A stretch of DNA of 54,460 bases from Alphaproteobacteria bacterium (GCA_030425185.1 JAUIAU010000020.1:1-54460); one strand, 5' to 3'; shown: positions 16,321 to 25,426, counted from the stretch's first letter. Program-made: numbers and translations. Notes: generated by a model not told the origin, from the letters alone.

Positions 16321-17082
16321 TCAGCGCCCGAAAAGACCCGGACGGCGCGGCTGCTCGGCCTGCTGGCGGATCTGGGTGACCGGGTTCAGCGGGCGCGGCG
16401 TGTCGGGTGTGGGCGCGCTGGTGCTCTCGTCCGGACCGGCGTCGGCGGCGCTGTCGTCGCCTGCGGTGTCGGTCGCGCCGCTCTCGCTGGCGGCCGTGTC
16501 GGTCTCGTCCGCGGCGGCCTCCGGGGTGCTGTCCTCGGCCTTGCTCGCCTCGGGCGCGCTGTCTTCGGCCGGGGTCGCGTCGGCGGGGGCTTCCGGTGCG
16601 GCTTCCGACCCGGCCAGCGACAGCGGGGCGGGGGCCGCGGCCGGCGCGGGCGCCGGGGTTGCGGGCTCGGTGCCTGCGCCCGGGGCGGTCTTCAGGCGGG
16701 GCAGGATGCCTTCGGCCTGCAGGGCGTCGAGATGCGCCTTCAGCAGCGTCAGCGCCGCCTCGTCCCGGGTGACGCGCGGAAAGGCCAGCATCAGCGCGGC
16801 GCGCTCGATGTCGTCCTCGGTCACGCCGTCCTCGTCGGTCTTGTGGCGGGCTTCCAGATAGGCGCCGACCTCCTTCAGGCCGGACAGGTAGCTCTGCATC
16901 GCGCGGGTCAGGCCCGGCGCGTCGGGGTCGAGCCCCTGGCCGAGGTCGATCAGCTTCTCTGTGTCACCGTCCGCCAGGAGGGCGACGGAGGCGGTGCCGC
17001 CCGCGGGCGTTCTGGCCCCGAACAGCAGCGCCACGCGCAGAAGGCCGGGAACCGTATCGGAAATCGAAGCGAGCAAGGTCAT
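16321..17082 (-). CDS. Hypothetical protein with an acidic low-complexity tail (253 aa)
   Basis: I do not recognise this gene. Residues 1-135 look like a folded, mostly helical domain (MTLLASISDTVPGLLRVALL; GLTRAMQSYLSGLKEVGAYL; RVTRDEAALTLLKAHLDAL). Residues about 140-235 are a Pro/Ala/Glu/Asp/Thr-rich disordered region, and the C terminus is a basic PRRPGLFGR. No signal peptide or membrane segment. GGAGAC lies just upstream of the ATG at 17082. It sits between cvpA and purF on the same strand. Confidence 0.65.
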   Translation of the reverse strand: MTLLASISDTVPGLLRVALLFGARTPAGGTASVALLADGDTEKLIDLGQGLDPDAPGLTRAMQSYLSGLKEVGAYLEARHKTDEDGVTEDDIERAALMLAFPRVTRDEAALTLLKAHLDALQAEGILPRLKTAPGAGTEPATPAPAPAAAPAPLSLAGSEAAPEAPADATPAEDSAPEASKAEDSTPEAAADETDTAASESGATDTAGDDSAADAGPDESTSAPTPDTPRPLNPVTQIRQQAEQPRRPGLFGR

Positions 17083-17129
17083 GGAGGTCTCCCTGAGTCG
17101 GTTGCGCGGAGCCTACCACATCTGCGCGA

Positions 17130-17149
17130 TTGTCCACAGGTTTTCCACA
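17130..17149 (+). promoter_or_regulatory. Two adjacent DnaA-box-like 9-mers
   Basis: TTGTCCACA (17130-17138) and TTTTCCACA (17141-17149) each differ by one base from the DnaA consensus TTATCCACA and are 11 bp apart, one helical turn. They lie about 48 bp upstream of the ATG of the hypothetical gene at 16321-17082. No AT-rich unwinding element adjoins, so this is not an origin; DnaA-dependent regulation is a possibility. Confidence 0.4.
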
Positions 17150-17181
17150 AGACCTGCGCCGGAATGGCGCGCCGATGCGGC

Positions 17182-17208
17182 TTGGAAACCGCATGGCGCG
17201 GTTTTCAA
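17182..17208 (-). terminator. Imperfect 11-bp hairpin downstream of cvpA
   Basis: TTGGAAACCGC (17182-17192) pairs with GCGGTTTTCAA (17198-17208) with one G-T mismatch and a 5-base loop, about 68 bp past the cvpA stop. It may partly separate cvpA from the hypothetical gene and purF. Confidence 0.4.
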
Positions 17209-17275
17209 ACCGCGCGCCCGCGCCCGGCCCGGCCTGTCGTGAAAAAGGACTGTCTGGACGGGCCGCCGCGCGCCG

Positions 17276-17872
17276 TCAGTTCCGGACGGTGCCGTCGCCC
17301 GCGCGGACGTCGCCGCCGCCCGGGGCGCAGTCGCCGACCAGCGTCTCGTAGCGGGCGAGGATCCAGCCGGTCGCATCTTCCGGCACCTGCTGTTCCAGCG
17401 AGTCCGAGAAGCCGCCGAAGATCTGCAGCGAGCGCGAGTCCTCGACCATGGCGATGGCGTCGTTCACCATCACCTGCTGGTAGACAATCAGCGCGATGGC
17501 CACGAGCAGGATGCCGCGGAAGGCCCCGAACAGGAAGCCCATGCCCTGGTCGATGCCGCCGATGGCCGAGCGCTTGACGAGCCCGGCGAAGAGCGGCGTG
17601 AAGAGCGACACGACGACCAACGCCAGCGCGAAGACCACGGCGAAGGAGGCGATGATCGCCAGCTCGCAGCTTTCCGACAGGAACGGACCGACGACCGGGA
17701 TTTCCTTGACGAGGGGCTGAACCGAGTTGGCGAAGGCATAGGCGACGACGGCGGCGGCGATCCAGCCGACGATCGACATGATTTCGCGCACGAAGCCGCG
17801 CGCGAAGGCCAGGAAGGCCGAGATCAGGATCACGCCCGCAACGATGGCGTCCACGAGAGTAAAGCCGTCCAT
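17276..17872 (-). CDS. cvpA: CvpA family membrane protein
   Basis: A 198-aa inner-membrane protein of the CvpA (colicin V production) family. It has four hydrophobic segments: residues about 5-25 (AIVAGVILISAFLAFARGF), 30-48, 65-90 and 105-125. The family signature FTLVDAIVAGVILISAFLAF with FARGFVREIMSIVGW is evident. The C-terminal 60 residues are soluble and end in a short Gly/Asp tail. The family is implicated in envelope homeostasis in other bacteria. It follows radA by 27 bp on the same strand and precedes the purF region. Confidence 0.9.
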   Translation of the reverse strand: MDGFTLVDAIVAGVILISAFLAFARGFVREIMSIVGWIAAAVVAYAFANSVQPLVKEIPVVGPFLSESCELAIIASFAVVFALALVVVSLFTPLFAGLVKRSAIGGIDQGMGFLFGAFRGILLVAIALIVYQQVMVNDAIAMVEDSRSLQIFGGFSDSLEQQVPEDATGWILARYETLVGDCAPGGGDVRAGDGTVRN

Positions 17873-17899
17873 GTCGTCCTCGCCTCAGGCGGGCGGGTC

Positions 17900-19267
17900 T
17901 CAGCCCGCGCCGAACACGTCCCCGACCAGCGCGGCGAGGTCCGGCAGTGCCGTCACCCCGAGCCCCGCGTCCGGCCCCAGTTTGCTGCGCTCGGGCAGCA
18001 GCGCCTGTGTGAAACCAAGTTTCGCGGCCTCTTTCAACCGGTTTTCGGTCTGCGAGACGGGCCGCAGCGCGCCGGAAAGGCTGAGTTCCCCAAATACCAC
18101 GGTTTCCGGCGGCAGCGCGTGGTCCTCGCGCGCCGACAGCAGGGCGGCGGCCACCGCGAGGTCGGCGGCAGGCTCGCTGACCCGCATGCCGCCCGCCACG
18201 TTGAGGTAGACGTCGAGCCCCGCGAAAGGGATGCCGCAGCGCGCTTCCAGCACGGCGAGGATCATCGCCAGCCGCCCGCCGTCCCAGCCGACGACCGTGC
18301 GGCGGGGCTGGGCGTGCGGGGTCGGGGCCACGAGGGCCTGGAATTCGACCAGAACGGGCCGGGTGCCCTCGATCCCCGAAAAGACGACCGATCCCGGCGC
18401 GGGACGGTCCCGGTCGGACAGAAACAGGGCGGAGGGGTTCTCGACCTCGGCCAGCCCGTCCCCGGTCATCTCGAAGACGCCGATCTCGGCGGCTGGGCCG
18501 AAGCGGTTCTTGACCGCGCGCAGGATCCGGAACTGGTGGCCGCGCTCGCCCTCGAAGTAGAGCACCGTGTCCACCATGTGCTCGACCACCCGGGGGCCCG
18601 CGATCTGGCCTTCCTTGGTGACATGGCCCACCAGCACGACCGAGACGCCGTGCCGCTTGGCGAAGGTGGTCAGCTCGTGCGCGGCGGCGCGGACCTGCGC
18701 GACCGAGCCCGGCGCGCTCTCGACGGTGTCGAGCCACATGGTCTGGATCGAGTCGATCACCGCGATGTCCGGCTTCTCGGCCTCCAGCGTCGTCAGGATG
18801 TCGCGCAGGTTGGTCTCGGTGCCCAGCTTCACCGGGCTGTCGCCGAGGCCGAGCCGCTGCGCCCGGAGCCGCACCTGCGCGCTGGCCTCCTCGCCCGAGA
18901 TGTAGACCGCCTTCATGCCCTTGCGGGCGAAGCTGGCCGCGGCTTGGAGCAGCAGCGTGGACTTGCCGATGCCCGGATCGCCACCCACCAGGATGGCCGA
19001 GGCGGGGACGAGCCCGCCGCCCAGCACCCGGTCGAGCTCGCCGAGGCCCGAGGCCGCACGTGGCGGCGGGGCCTCGTCCTGCCCGAGATCGGTCAGCCGC
19101 ATCCTGCGGCCGCGCGCGCCGCCAAGCGCCTGCTTGCCCGGTCCCTGCGCCAGCGGCGCTTCCTCGGAAATCGAGTTCCACGCCCCGCAACTGTCGCACT
19201 GGCCGGACCACTTGGTGGTGACGGCCCCGCACTCGGAACAGACGAAGCGGCTGGCGGCCTTGGCCAT
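17900..19267 (-). CDS. radA: DNA repair protein RadA
   Basis: A RecA-like ATPase that drives branch migration during recombination. The 455-aa protein has an N-terminal zinc finger (Cys10, Cys13, Cys24, Cys27), Walker A GGDPGIGKST at about 95-104, the RadA-specific motif KNRFGPAAEIG, and a C-terminal Lon-like domain (GLDVYLNVAGGMRVSEPAAD). The ATG at 19267 shares bases with the stop of the upstream membrane-protein gene (TAATG), so translation is coupled. The longer frame to 19375 is only an overlap with that gene. Confidence 0.95.
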   Translation of the reverse strand: MAKAASRFVCSECGAVTTKWSGQCDSCGAWNSISEEAPLAQGPGKQALGGARGRRMRLTDLGQDEAPPPRAASGLGELDRVLGGGLVPASAILVGGDPGIGKSTLLLQAAASFARKGMKAVYISGEEASAQVRLRAQRLGLGDSPVKLGTETNLRDILTTLEAEKPDIAVIDSIQTMWLDTVESAPGSVAQVRAAAHELTTFAKRHGVSVVLVGHVTKEGQIAGPRVVEHMVDTVLYFEGERGHQFRILRAVKNRFGPAAEIGVFEMTGDGLAEVENPSALFLSDRDRPAPGSVVFSGIEGTRPVLVEFQALVAPTPHAQPRRTVVGWDGGRLAMILAVLEARCGIPFAGLDVYLNVAGGMRVSEPAADLAVAAALLSAREDHALPPETVVFGELSLSGALRPVSQTENRLKEAAKLGFTQALLPERSKLGPDAGLGVTALPDLAALVGDVFGAG

Positions 19268-19638
19268 TACCAGATCAGCGCCGCGACGCGGGGCAGCAGG
19301 GTGCGCATCAGCCCGGCCGCCGGGATGAAGGTGAAGAGCGTCAGGAAGAACAGCCAGATGTCGAGGCGCTTCCACGGCACGCCGACGCCGCTGCGCGCGA
19401 AGAGGATCAGCCCCATCGGCATTAGCCAGGCGACCGACCAGGCAAAGGCCTCGGCGGGATCCCGGCTGCCCATCGCGCGGGTATAGCCGAGGAACACGAG
19501 CACCGCCGCGCAGACCGCCGCGATCGTCCAGATCTGAGGCTTGCCGCCGGTCCGGAAGATCCGGGCCACCGTCAGCGGCATCCAGATCAGCGTGGCCCAG
19601 AACAGGAACACGCCGGTCAGTGCGACGAGATTTTCCAT
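19267..19638 (-). CDS. Small integral membrane protein (123 aa)
   Basis: Unknown function. Four predicted membrane helices: about 5-22 (VALTGVFLFWATLIWMPL), 36-52, 63-83 and 94-112. Only short basic loops connect them. Its stop overlaps the radA start (TAATG) and its start is four bases from the end of the PqiA-like gene, so it is a middle gene of the alr-radA block. Confidence 0.7.
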   Translation of the reverse strand: MENLVALTGVFLFWATLIWMPLTVARIFRTGGKPQIWTIAAVCAAVLVFLGYTRAMGSRDPAEAFAWSVAWLMPMGLILFARSGVGVPWKRLDIWLFFLTLFTFIPAAGLMRTLLPRVAALIW

Positions 19639-19641
19639 CGG

Positions 19642-20133
19642 TCAGCCCTCCCCGGCCACAGGTCCGGACTGTCTGCCCGAGACCGCCCGCGCCGTCCAGT
19701 GCCCCAGTCCGATCCCGGCCAGGACCGCGCCGGTAAAGACATAGAGGCCCCAGGCGGTCTCGACGGTCGCGAGACCGACGCCCTTCACCAGCACCACATA
19801 GAGCGCGATCAGGAACACGTCGGCCATCGCGAGCTTCCCCAGCCCTTCCAGCGCGGGCAGCATCCGCGGCGAGGCGAGGCGGTACTGCACGAGGAGCAGC
19901 CCCAGGAGCTTCACCAGCGGGGCGACCAGCGCAAGGAAGGTGACCAGCACCGCCAGCGGCACGTCGGTGCGCCAGAGGCTCTGCACGCCCGAGAGCACCG
20001 AGATTTCCGACAGCCCGAACAGCGGCAGCAGCCCCGCCCGCATCAGCGGCGTGACCCAGGTCGCCGGAAAGGCGACCAGCAGCGCGATCGTGGCGAGGCG
20101 CAGGGCAAGCGGAAGGGGCGGACGCTGATCCAT
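19642..20133 (-). CDS. PqiA-like membrane protein
   Basis: A 163-aa protein of the paraquat-inducible protein A family with four membrane helices. The family pattern is visible in SEISVLSGVQSLWRTDVPLA and LEGLGKLAMADVFLIAL. It equals a single PqiA half-domain, as in many alphaproteobacteria. PqiA proteins normally act with an MCE protein (PqiB) in lipid transport; here no MCE gene is adjacent, but MlaE- and MlaF-like genes lie immediately upstream in the same operon. ATG at 20133; the longer frame to 20487 encodes an unrelated shadow. Confidence 0.8.
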   Translation of the reverse strand: MDQRPPLPLALRLATIALLVAFPATWVTPLMRAGLLPLFGLSEISVLSGVQSLWRTDVPLAVLVTFLALVAPLVKLLGLLLVQYRLASPRMLPALEGLGKLAMADVFLIALYVVLVKGVGLATVETAWGLYVFTGAVLAGIGLGHWTARAVSGRQSGPVAGEG

Positions 20134-20159
20134 GCGCCGATATGGGGGCAGGGGGTCGG

Positions 20160-20537
20160 CTATCGCAAGCCGCGCGTGGCGACGACCGCGACCGCGAGCG
20201 CCAGCGCGATCAGCAGCCGTCCCTGCTCGCGGCGCGCGCCGGTCCGGCCCCGGTCGACCAGCGACGCCCGGAACGCGTAGACGAGGCCGCCCGGCACCAC
20301 GACCGCGAGGAACACCACGACCGACGGCAGGCCCAGCACGTGACCGGCCAGCACCAGCAGCACGTAGGCGGCTGCCGCGGGCAGCAGCCCGGTGACGAGG
20401 TCGAAGACCAGGGTGACATGTTCGCGCCGTTCGGACCGCCACAGCATCCGCGCCCACTCGGCACCGACGACGGCGGCGTAGCTCCACAGGATCGTGGCGG
20501 CCAGGACGATCAGGCGGATCAGGTCCTCGGGTCCCAT
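20160..20537 (-). CDS. Small membrane protein of unknown function (125 aa)
   Basis: Four hydrophobic segments (about 7-25, 43-62, 66-88 and 105-122) separated by basic loops (RMLWRSERREH, RASLVDRGRTGARREQ). I do not recognise a family. It sits 15 bp downstream of the MlaF-like gene and 26 bp upstream of the PqiA-like gene, so it probably belongs to the same envelope-related transcript. Confidence 0.65.
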   Translation of the reverse strand: MGPEDLIRLIVLAATILWSYAAVVGAEWARMLWRSERREHVTLVFDLVTGLLPAAAAYVLLVLAGHVLGLPSVVVFLAVVVPGGLVYAFRASLVDRGRTGARREQGRLLIALALAVAVVATRGLR

Positions 20538-20552
20538 CGCCGCCCGCCCGCC

Positions 20553-21299
20553 TCAGCGCAGGGTTTCGATCGGGCCGTCCGCGCTGCCCGAGATGAACTG
20601 CGTCAGGTAAGGGTCTGTCGCCCCGTCCATGTCGCCGACCGGACCTTCCCAGCGGATCTTGCCGGCGTGCAGCATGGCGACGCGGTCGGCGATGGCCCGC
20701 ACGCTCGACATGTCATGGGTGATGGTCAGGGCGGTCGCACCCATCTCGGTGACGATCTCGCGGATCAGCCGGTTGATCACGCCCGACATGATCGGGTCGA
20801 GGCCGGTGGTCGGCTCGTCGAAGAAGATGATCTGCGGTTCGGCCGCGATGGCGCGGGCGAGGCTGACGCGCTTCTGCATGCCGCCCGACAGCTCGGCCGG
20901 GTAGAGGTCCGCCACCTCGGGCCCGAGGCCGACGCGGCGCAACTTGTCGAGCGCCACCTCGCGGGCCGCCGCGCGCGGCATCTTCAGCGTGCCGCGCAGC
21001 AGGCGGAAGGCGACGTTCTGCCAGACCGGCATCGAATCGAAGAGCGCGCCGCCCTGGAACAGCATCCCGAACTTGGTGAGGAACGCATCCCGGTCGCCTT
21101 GCCGCGCGGGCCGCCCGTCCACCGTGATGGTGCCCGCGTCCGGCTCGACCAGCCCGAGGATGCACTTCAGCAGCACCGACTTGCCGGTGCCCGACCCGCC
21201 GATGATGACGGTCGAGGTGCCCTTGGGCACGCTGAGGTCCACCCCGCGCAGCACGGCCTTGGGGCCGAAGGACTTGTGAAGGCCTGCGAGCTCGATCAT
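20553..21299 (-). CDS. MlaF-like ABC transporter ATPase
   Basis: The 248-aa ATPase of an Mla-type (MCE) phospholipid transporter, cytoplasmic and bound to the MlaE permease. Walker A is GGSGTGKSVLLK, the signature LSGGMQKRVSLARAI, Walker B IIFFDEPTTGLDPI, and the GMLFQGGALFDSM Q-loop region is typical of MlaF. The ATG at 21299 overlaps the mlaE stop by four bases (ATGA). No MlaD (MCE-domain) gene follows, contrary to the usual mlaFED order; the next genes are a small membrane protein and a PqiA-like protein. Confidence 0.9.
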   Translation of the reverse strand: MIELAGLHKSFGPKAVLRGVDLSVPKGTSTVIIGGSGTGKSVLLKCILGLVEPDAGTITVDGRPARQGDRDAFLTKFGMLFQGGALFDSMPVWQNVAFRLLRGTLKMPRAAAREVALDKLRRVGLGPEVADLYPAELSGGMQKRVSLARAIAAEPQIIFFDEPTTGLDPIMSGVINRLIREIVTEMGATALTITHDMSSVRAIADRVAMLHAGKIRWEGPVGDMDGATDPYLTQFISGSADGPIETLR

Positions 21300-22081
21300 G
21301 CCGAGAAGAACGCTTCGGTCAGCAGGTAGTTCGACGCGAGGATCAGCACGCTCGCCGAGACCACCGCGTTCGTCGTCGCCCGGCCCACGCCCTGCGCGCC
21401 CCGGCCCGAGTTCATGCCGTGGTAGCAGCCCATCAGGGCCACGAGGAAACCGAAGACGGCCCCCTTCACGAGGCCCGAACCGACGTCCCAGACCTGCAGG
21501 AAGTCAGCTGTATTCTGCAGGTATACCGCCGAGTTGAAGCCCAGACGCGAGGTGCTGACCAGCCAGCCGCCCATGATGCCGATGGCATCGCCAACCGCGA
21601 CCAGCAGCGGCACGGTCAGGGTCGCCGCCAGCACGCGCGGTGCGGCGAGGAATTTCATCGGGTTGGTCGACAAGGTTGTCAGCGCGTCGATCTGCTCGGT
21701 CACCTTCATGGTGCCCAGCTCCGCCGCGATGGCCGCCGCGACCCGCCCCGCGACCATCAGGCCGCCCAAGACGGGGCCCAGCTCCCGCGCCATGCCGATC
21801 GCCACGATCGACGGCACGACCGCCTCGGCATTGAAGCGCGCGCCGCCCGCGTAGATCTGCAGCGCCAGCGCTCCCCCGGTGAAAAGCGCGGTCAGCCCGA
21901 CGACGGGCAGAGAATACCAGCCGATAGCCAGAAGCTGGGTCAGAAGCTCGCGCGGATAGTAGGGCGGGCGCAGCATGTGGCCGAGCACCCGCAGGGCGAA
22001 GCCGGTCACCCGGCCGATGGCGGCCAGCGTGCCCAGAACCTGCCGGCCGAGCGTGCCGAAGGACGCGGTCAGAACGCTCAT
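21296..22081 (-). CDS. MlaE-like ABC transporter permease
   Basis: A 261-aa inner-membrane permease of the MlaE/YrbE family. Characteristic segments are [40 protein letters not shown] and [15 protein letters not shown], the last containing the conserved EQIDAL motif. Five hydrophobic helices are predicted. It forms a four-base overlap with alr upstream and with the ATPase gene downstream. Substrate in the family is phospholipid or another hydrophobic molecule moved between the membranes. Confidence 0.9.
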   Translation of the reverse strand: MSVLTASFGTLGRQVLGTLAAIGRVTGFALRVLGHMLRPPYYPRELLTQLLAIGWYSLPVVGLTALFTGGALALQIYAGGARFNAEAVVPSIVAIGMARELGPVLGGLMVAGRVAAAIAAELGTMKVTEQIDALTTLSTNPMKFLAAPRVLAATLTVPLLVAVGDAIGIMGGWLVSTSRLGFNSAVYLQNTADFLQVWDVGSGLVKGAVFGFLVALMGCYHGMNSGRGAQGVGRATTNAVVSASVLILASNYLLTEAFFSA

Positions 22082-23127
22082 GCGCCCACACCGGTGTAGC
22101 GGCGGGCATAGCGCGTCCCGAGCGAGGTCAGGATCTCGTAGCCGATGGTGCCCGCGCGGTCGGCGACCTGGTCGACGGTCTGCATCGGGCCGAGCAGGTC
22201 CAACTCCTGCGGGTCGTGGTCGAGGTCGCTGACATCCACCGTGATCAGGTCCATCGAGACCCGCCCGACCACCGGGCAGGGCTTGATCCCGGAATGGAAG
22301 GTGGCCCGGTTCGACAGCGACCGCAGCAGGCCGTCGGCATAGCCCGCCGACACCGTCGCGAGGCGCGTCGGCCGGTCGGCGCTCCAGGAATTGCCGTAGC
22401 CCACGGTCTCGCCCGGATCGAGGTCGCGGATCTGCACCACCGGCACGCGCAGGGCGATCACCGGCGTCGCCTCGACGAAGGGCTCGCCGCCATAGAGGCC
22501 GATCCCCGGCCGCGTCAGGTCGAAGTGGAACTGCGGTCCGAGCAGGATGCCCCCGGTCGCCGCCAGCGAGCGCGGCACGCCGGTCCCGTCGGTCATCTCG
22601 CGGAAGCTGCGCAGCTGTTGCAGGTTCATCGGGTGGCTCGGCTCGTCCGAGCAGGCGAGGTGGCTCATCAGCAGCCGCGGCTTCAGGTCGAGCACGAGGT
22701 CATGCACCGCCGCCCATTCGCCGGGCTCCATCCCGAGCCGGTTCATCCCGGTGTCGAGCTGCACGCCGAACGGATGGCCGGGCAGGGCCTCAAGGTGCCG
22801 GGCCAGCTGCTCGGTCGAGTTCAGCATCGGCGTCATCCGGTAGTCCCGGATCAGCGCCGTATCGCCGTCCATGTGACCGGAGAAGACCGCGATTTCCGGG
22901 CCCGGTCCCAGCGCCTGCCGGACCTTTGCCCCTTCTTCCGCCACGGCGACGAAGAATCTCCGCGCGCCCGCCGTCGCCAGCGCCCGCGCAACCTTGTCCG
23001 CGCCCAGGCCGTAGGCATCCGCCTTCACCACCGCTGCCGTCTGCGTCGAAGGCGGCGACGCGGCATCGAGCGCCCGCCAGTTGGCGGCGATGGCATCAAG
23101 GTCGATGGAGAGGGTCGCAGTGGCCAT
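22078..23127 (-). CDS. alr: Alanine racemase
   Basis: PLP-dependent interconversion of L- and D-alanine, supplying D-Ala to peptidoglycan. The PLP lysine is Lys35 in [12 protein letters not shown], the catalytic tyrosine lies in ETVGYGNSW, and the C-terminal beta domain has [14 protein letters not shown]-type sequence and [10 protein letters not shown]. The 349-aa length is typical. ATG 23127 ([13 protein letters not shown]) was chosen over the ATG at 23163, as the latter adds an Arg/Lys-rich leader. It is the first gene of the mla-radA block. In E. coli alr adjoins dnaB; here dnaB lies 3.9 kb upstream. Confidence 0.95.
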   Translation of the reverse strand: MATATLSIDLDAIAANWRALDAASPPSTQTAAVVKADAYGLGADKVARALATAGARRFFVAVAEEGAKVRQALGPGPEIAVFSGHMDGDTALIRDYRMTPMLNSTEQLARHLEALPGHPFGVQLDTGMNRLGMEPGEWAAVHDLVLDLKPRLLMSHLACSDEPSHPMNLQQLRSFREMTDGTGVPRSLAATGGILLGPQFHFDLTRPGIGLYGGEPFVEATPVIALRVPVVQIRDLDPGETVGYGNSWSADRPTRLATVSAGYADGLLRSLSNRATFHSGIKPCPVVGRVSMDLITVDVSDLDHDPQELDLLGPMQTVDQVADRAGTIGYEILTSLGTRYARRYTGVGA

Positions 23128-23176
23128 GTCCGGGGGTTTCCTTCGCCGCCGCGCGCCCGTCAAGGCCTAAGGCGGC

Positions 23177-25426
23177 TCAGCGCGTGTCGAGGCGGAACGG
23201 AGGTCCCCACAGTGGCAAATAGCTTACCGCCATTGTGTCACCATCGAATTCGGCAAGCACCTTGCCGTCCTCCGTCGGCAGCGCGCACCAGGTCACTTGC
23301 CCGTCGGAATAGCGCATCAGGTCGACCCCGAACCGGGTCGTCACGCCGGTCAGGCGCTCGGTGTCCGGGGCGCCGCCCGCGGTCCGCGCGAAGGTCAGGT
23401 GGTAGTAGCCGATCTTCGTCATCGGCGCGCCGCGCACGGTCTCGGTCCAGTCGCTGACCGCCCGCGCCTCGGACCGGGCCGAGCGCAGCAGGGCCGCCGC
23501 CCGGGTCTCGCACAGCGACCGGACGGCCCGCGCGGTGCCCGCGCCCCAGACCCCGTCCACCCGCGCGTCGTAGAGGCGCAGCCGCTTCAGTTCTTCCTGC
23601 AGGCCGCGGCGGATGTCCTGCGCGCCGCTGTTCGACAGGGCAAGCTTCGGCATCGGCACGTAGACCGCGACGGGCGCATCGCTGGCGCCGTCGAGCCGGT
23701 CGATCAGGTCGCGCGTGCCGAACCGGAAGTAGCCGGTCCGCAGCGCTTCCGGTTCCGCCACGAGCGAGGCCACCACCCGCATCACCTGCCCGGCCTGCGA
23801 CGGCGGGCAGTTCAGGTAGGCGGCCCAGGGCAGGGACCGCCCGAGCGCATCGCGCCGCGCGGTGTCGGTGTCGAGCCGTCCCATCGTCGTGTCCGCCATC
23901 AGCCGCACCGCGAGGTCGCAGCGCCGCCGGTCGAACAGGTAATGCAGCATCAGGGTCTGGTCCGACGCGCCGTAAACCCCGACCGAGGCGAAGCTGAGCG
24001 GATCGGTGTCGCCCGATTGCGTCAGCCGGGTCAGCCGGGCCGCTGCCAGCCCGGCCTTGACGTCGTAGCTGGAGAAATTGCCGATCCCGAAGGGCAGGAA
24101 GAAGCTCTCGCCCTTCAGGTCGAAGAGGGCGCTGACGGTCGCGAAGGCTTCCGCCGCCTCGGGCTGGACGGTATCGGCGCGCTCCGGGTCGTAGCGTCCC
24201 GCCAGCGCCACGAGGGCGGTGTCGCCGATCCGGGAATCCCGCAGGTCCACCGGGTCTTGGATCGCCGCCACCCGCCGGGCGACCGGCTCGGGCAGGCCCA
24301 GCGAGGCGAGGTCGGGCGTGGCCTCCGGCGTGGCCGCGTCGATCATCTGCCGGGCGGTGGCGGCGAAGCGGCCGTCAGGGAACGCCTCGAGGTAGCCCTG
24401 AAGCCCGGCGATGTCGCCCGCGAGGCTGGCCGCCGACCAGGCTTCGAGGTCGGGATCGCGTGCGGGCACCGGGGCGGGGGCCGGCGCCGGGGTCGGGGCA
24501 GGACGGTCAAGCAGTGCCAGCATCCGGGTCGCGGCGGCCGCGAACCGCCCGTCCGGGTAGGCATCGAGGAAGCCGCGCAGCGCTTCCGCCTCGCCTGCGG
24601 CCGAGGCTTCGGCCCAGGCCTGCGCCTCGGTCTCGACTGGGTCAATCACCGCGACCGCCGGGTGCAGGTAGATCTCTTCGGCCGACAGCGAGCCATAGAC
24701 GAACGGCTCCTGTCGACGGCCGGTCGCGGCGAGGACCCGGTCACGGACGCGGCGGAAGACCTGCCCGATCTCGACGCCCGGCTCGTTCAGGCTGTCGATC
24801 AGCGCGCGGGCGTAGGGGCTGTTCCGCCCGTCTCCGTCCTGCGCCACGGTCCCGTCCCGGGCCGCATAGGCCACCAGCGTGTCGCCGCGCGGCTCGACAG
24901 GGCGCAGGCCCCGGGTCAGCGAGCGGGTGTCGCCCGCCCAGCCCTCGGCCCCGGCGAAGGGGTTGTTGCGGCAGGCATCCACGATCACGAGGCTGAGCCG
25001 CCCCGCGCCCTCGGCGGCGCGCACGGCGGTGTTGAGGCGCAGCGCCTCGAAGTCGACGGCATCCGGGGTCGACAGCCGGGCATCGACGGGAATCAGGTAG
25101 TTCTGCCCCTCCACCTCGATCCCGTGACCGGCGTAGTAGATCAGGGCGATCTCGGCCTCGGCGGCGCGCGCCCGGAACCCGCCGAGCGCCCGGATCATCC
25201 CGACCTGGTCCAGATCGGTGACGGTCTCGACCTCGAAGCCGAGCCCTTCCAGCGTGGTGCCGATGTCGGCGGCGTCGTTCAGAGGGTTTTCGAGCGGCGT
25301 CACCGCCTGGTAGGCGCTGTTGCCGATGACGAGCGCCACGCGGTCGGCGGCGGCCAGCGCCGCCTGCGCCCAGACGAGCGCGACCAGACCGCAGAGGAGC
25401 GGACGGAGGGCTTGCGCCCCCCGCAT
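23177..25426 (-). CDS. Secreted caspase-like (peptidase C14) protein with C-terminal peptidoglycan-binding-like module
   Basis: A 749-aa protein with a signal peptide (LLCGLVALVWAQAALAA). Residues about 27-255 form a caspase p20-like domain with the catalytic dyad His101 (YYAGHGIEVEGQNYLIP) and Cys152 (VDACRNNPFAG). Two 40-residue repeats follow (near 280-315 and 345-380), each with (A/S)xAGxxxxLxxxLxAxPDGRFAA. A central unknown domain and, at about 640-675, a peptidoglycan-binding-like segment (GLQEELKRLRLYDARVDGVW) complete it. Likely periplasmic. The ATG overlaps the stop of the upstream oxygenase gene (TGATG). Substrate unknown; the longer frame beyond 25426 is a shadow. Confidence 0.82.
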   Translation of the reverse strand: MRGAQALRPLLCGLVALVWAQAALAAADRVALVIGNSAYQAVTPLENPLNDAADIGTTLEGLGFEVETVTDLDQVGMIRALGGFRARAAEAEIALIYYAGHGIEVEGQNYLIPVDARLSTPDAVDFEALRLNTAVRAAEGAGRLSLVIVDACRNNPFAGAEGWAGDTRSLTRGLRPVEPRGDTLVAYAARDGTVAQDGDGRNSPYARALIDSLNEPGVEIGQVFRRVRDRVLAATGRRQEPFVYGSLSAEEIYLHPAVAVIDPVETEAQAWAEASAAGEAEALRGFLDAYPDGRFAAAATRMLALLDRPAPTPAPAPAPVPARDPDLEAWSAASLAGDIAGLQGYLEAFPDGRFAATARQMIDAATPEATPDLASLGLPEPVARRVAAIQDPVDLRDSRIGDTALVALAGRYDPERADTVQPEAAEAFATVSALFDLKGESFFLPFGIGNFSSYDVKAGLAAARLTRLTQSGDTDPLSFASVGVYGASDQTLMLHYLFDRRRCDLAVRLMADTTMGRLDTDTARRDALGRSLPWAAYLNCPPSQAGQVMRVVASLVAEPEALRTGYFRFGTRDLIDRLDGASDAPVAVYVPMPKLALSNSGAQDIRRGLQEELKRLRLYDARVDGVWGAGTARAVRSLCETRAAALLRSARSEARAVSDWTETVRGAPMTKIGYYHLTFARTAGGAPDTERLTGVTTRFGVDLMRYSDGQVTWCALPTEDGKVLAEFDGDTMAVSYLPLWGPPFRLDTR

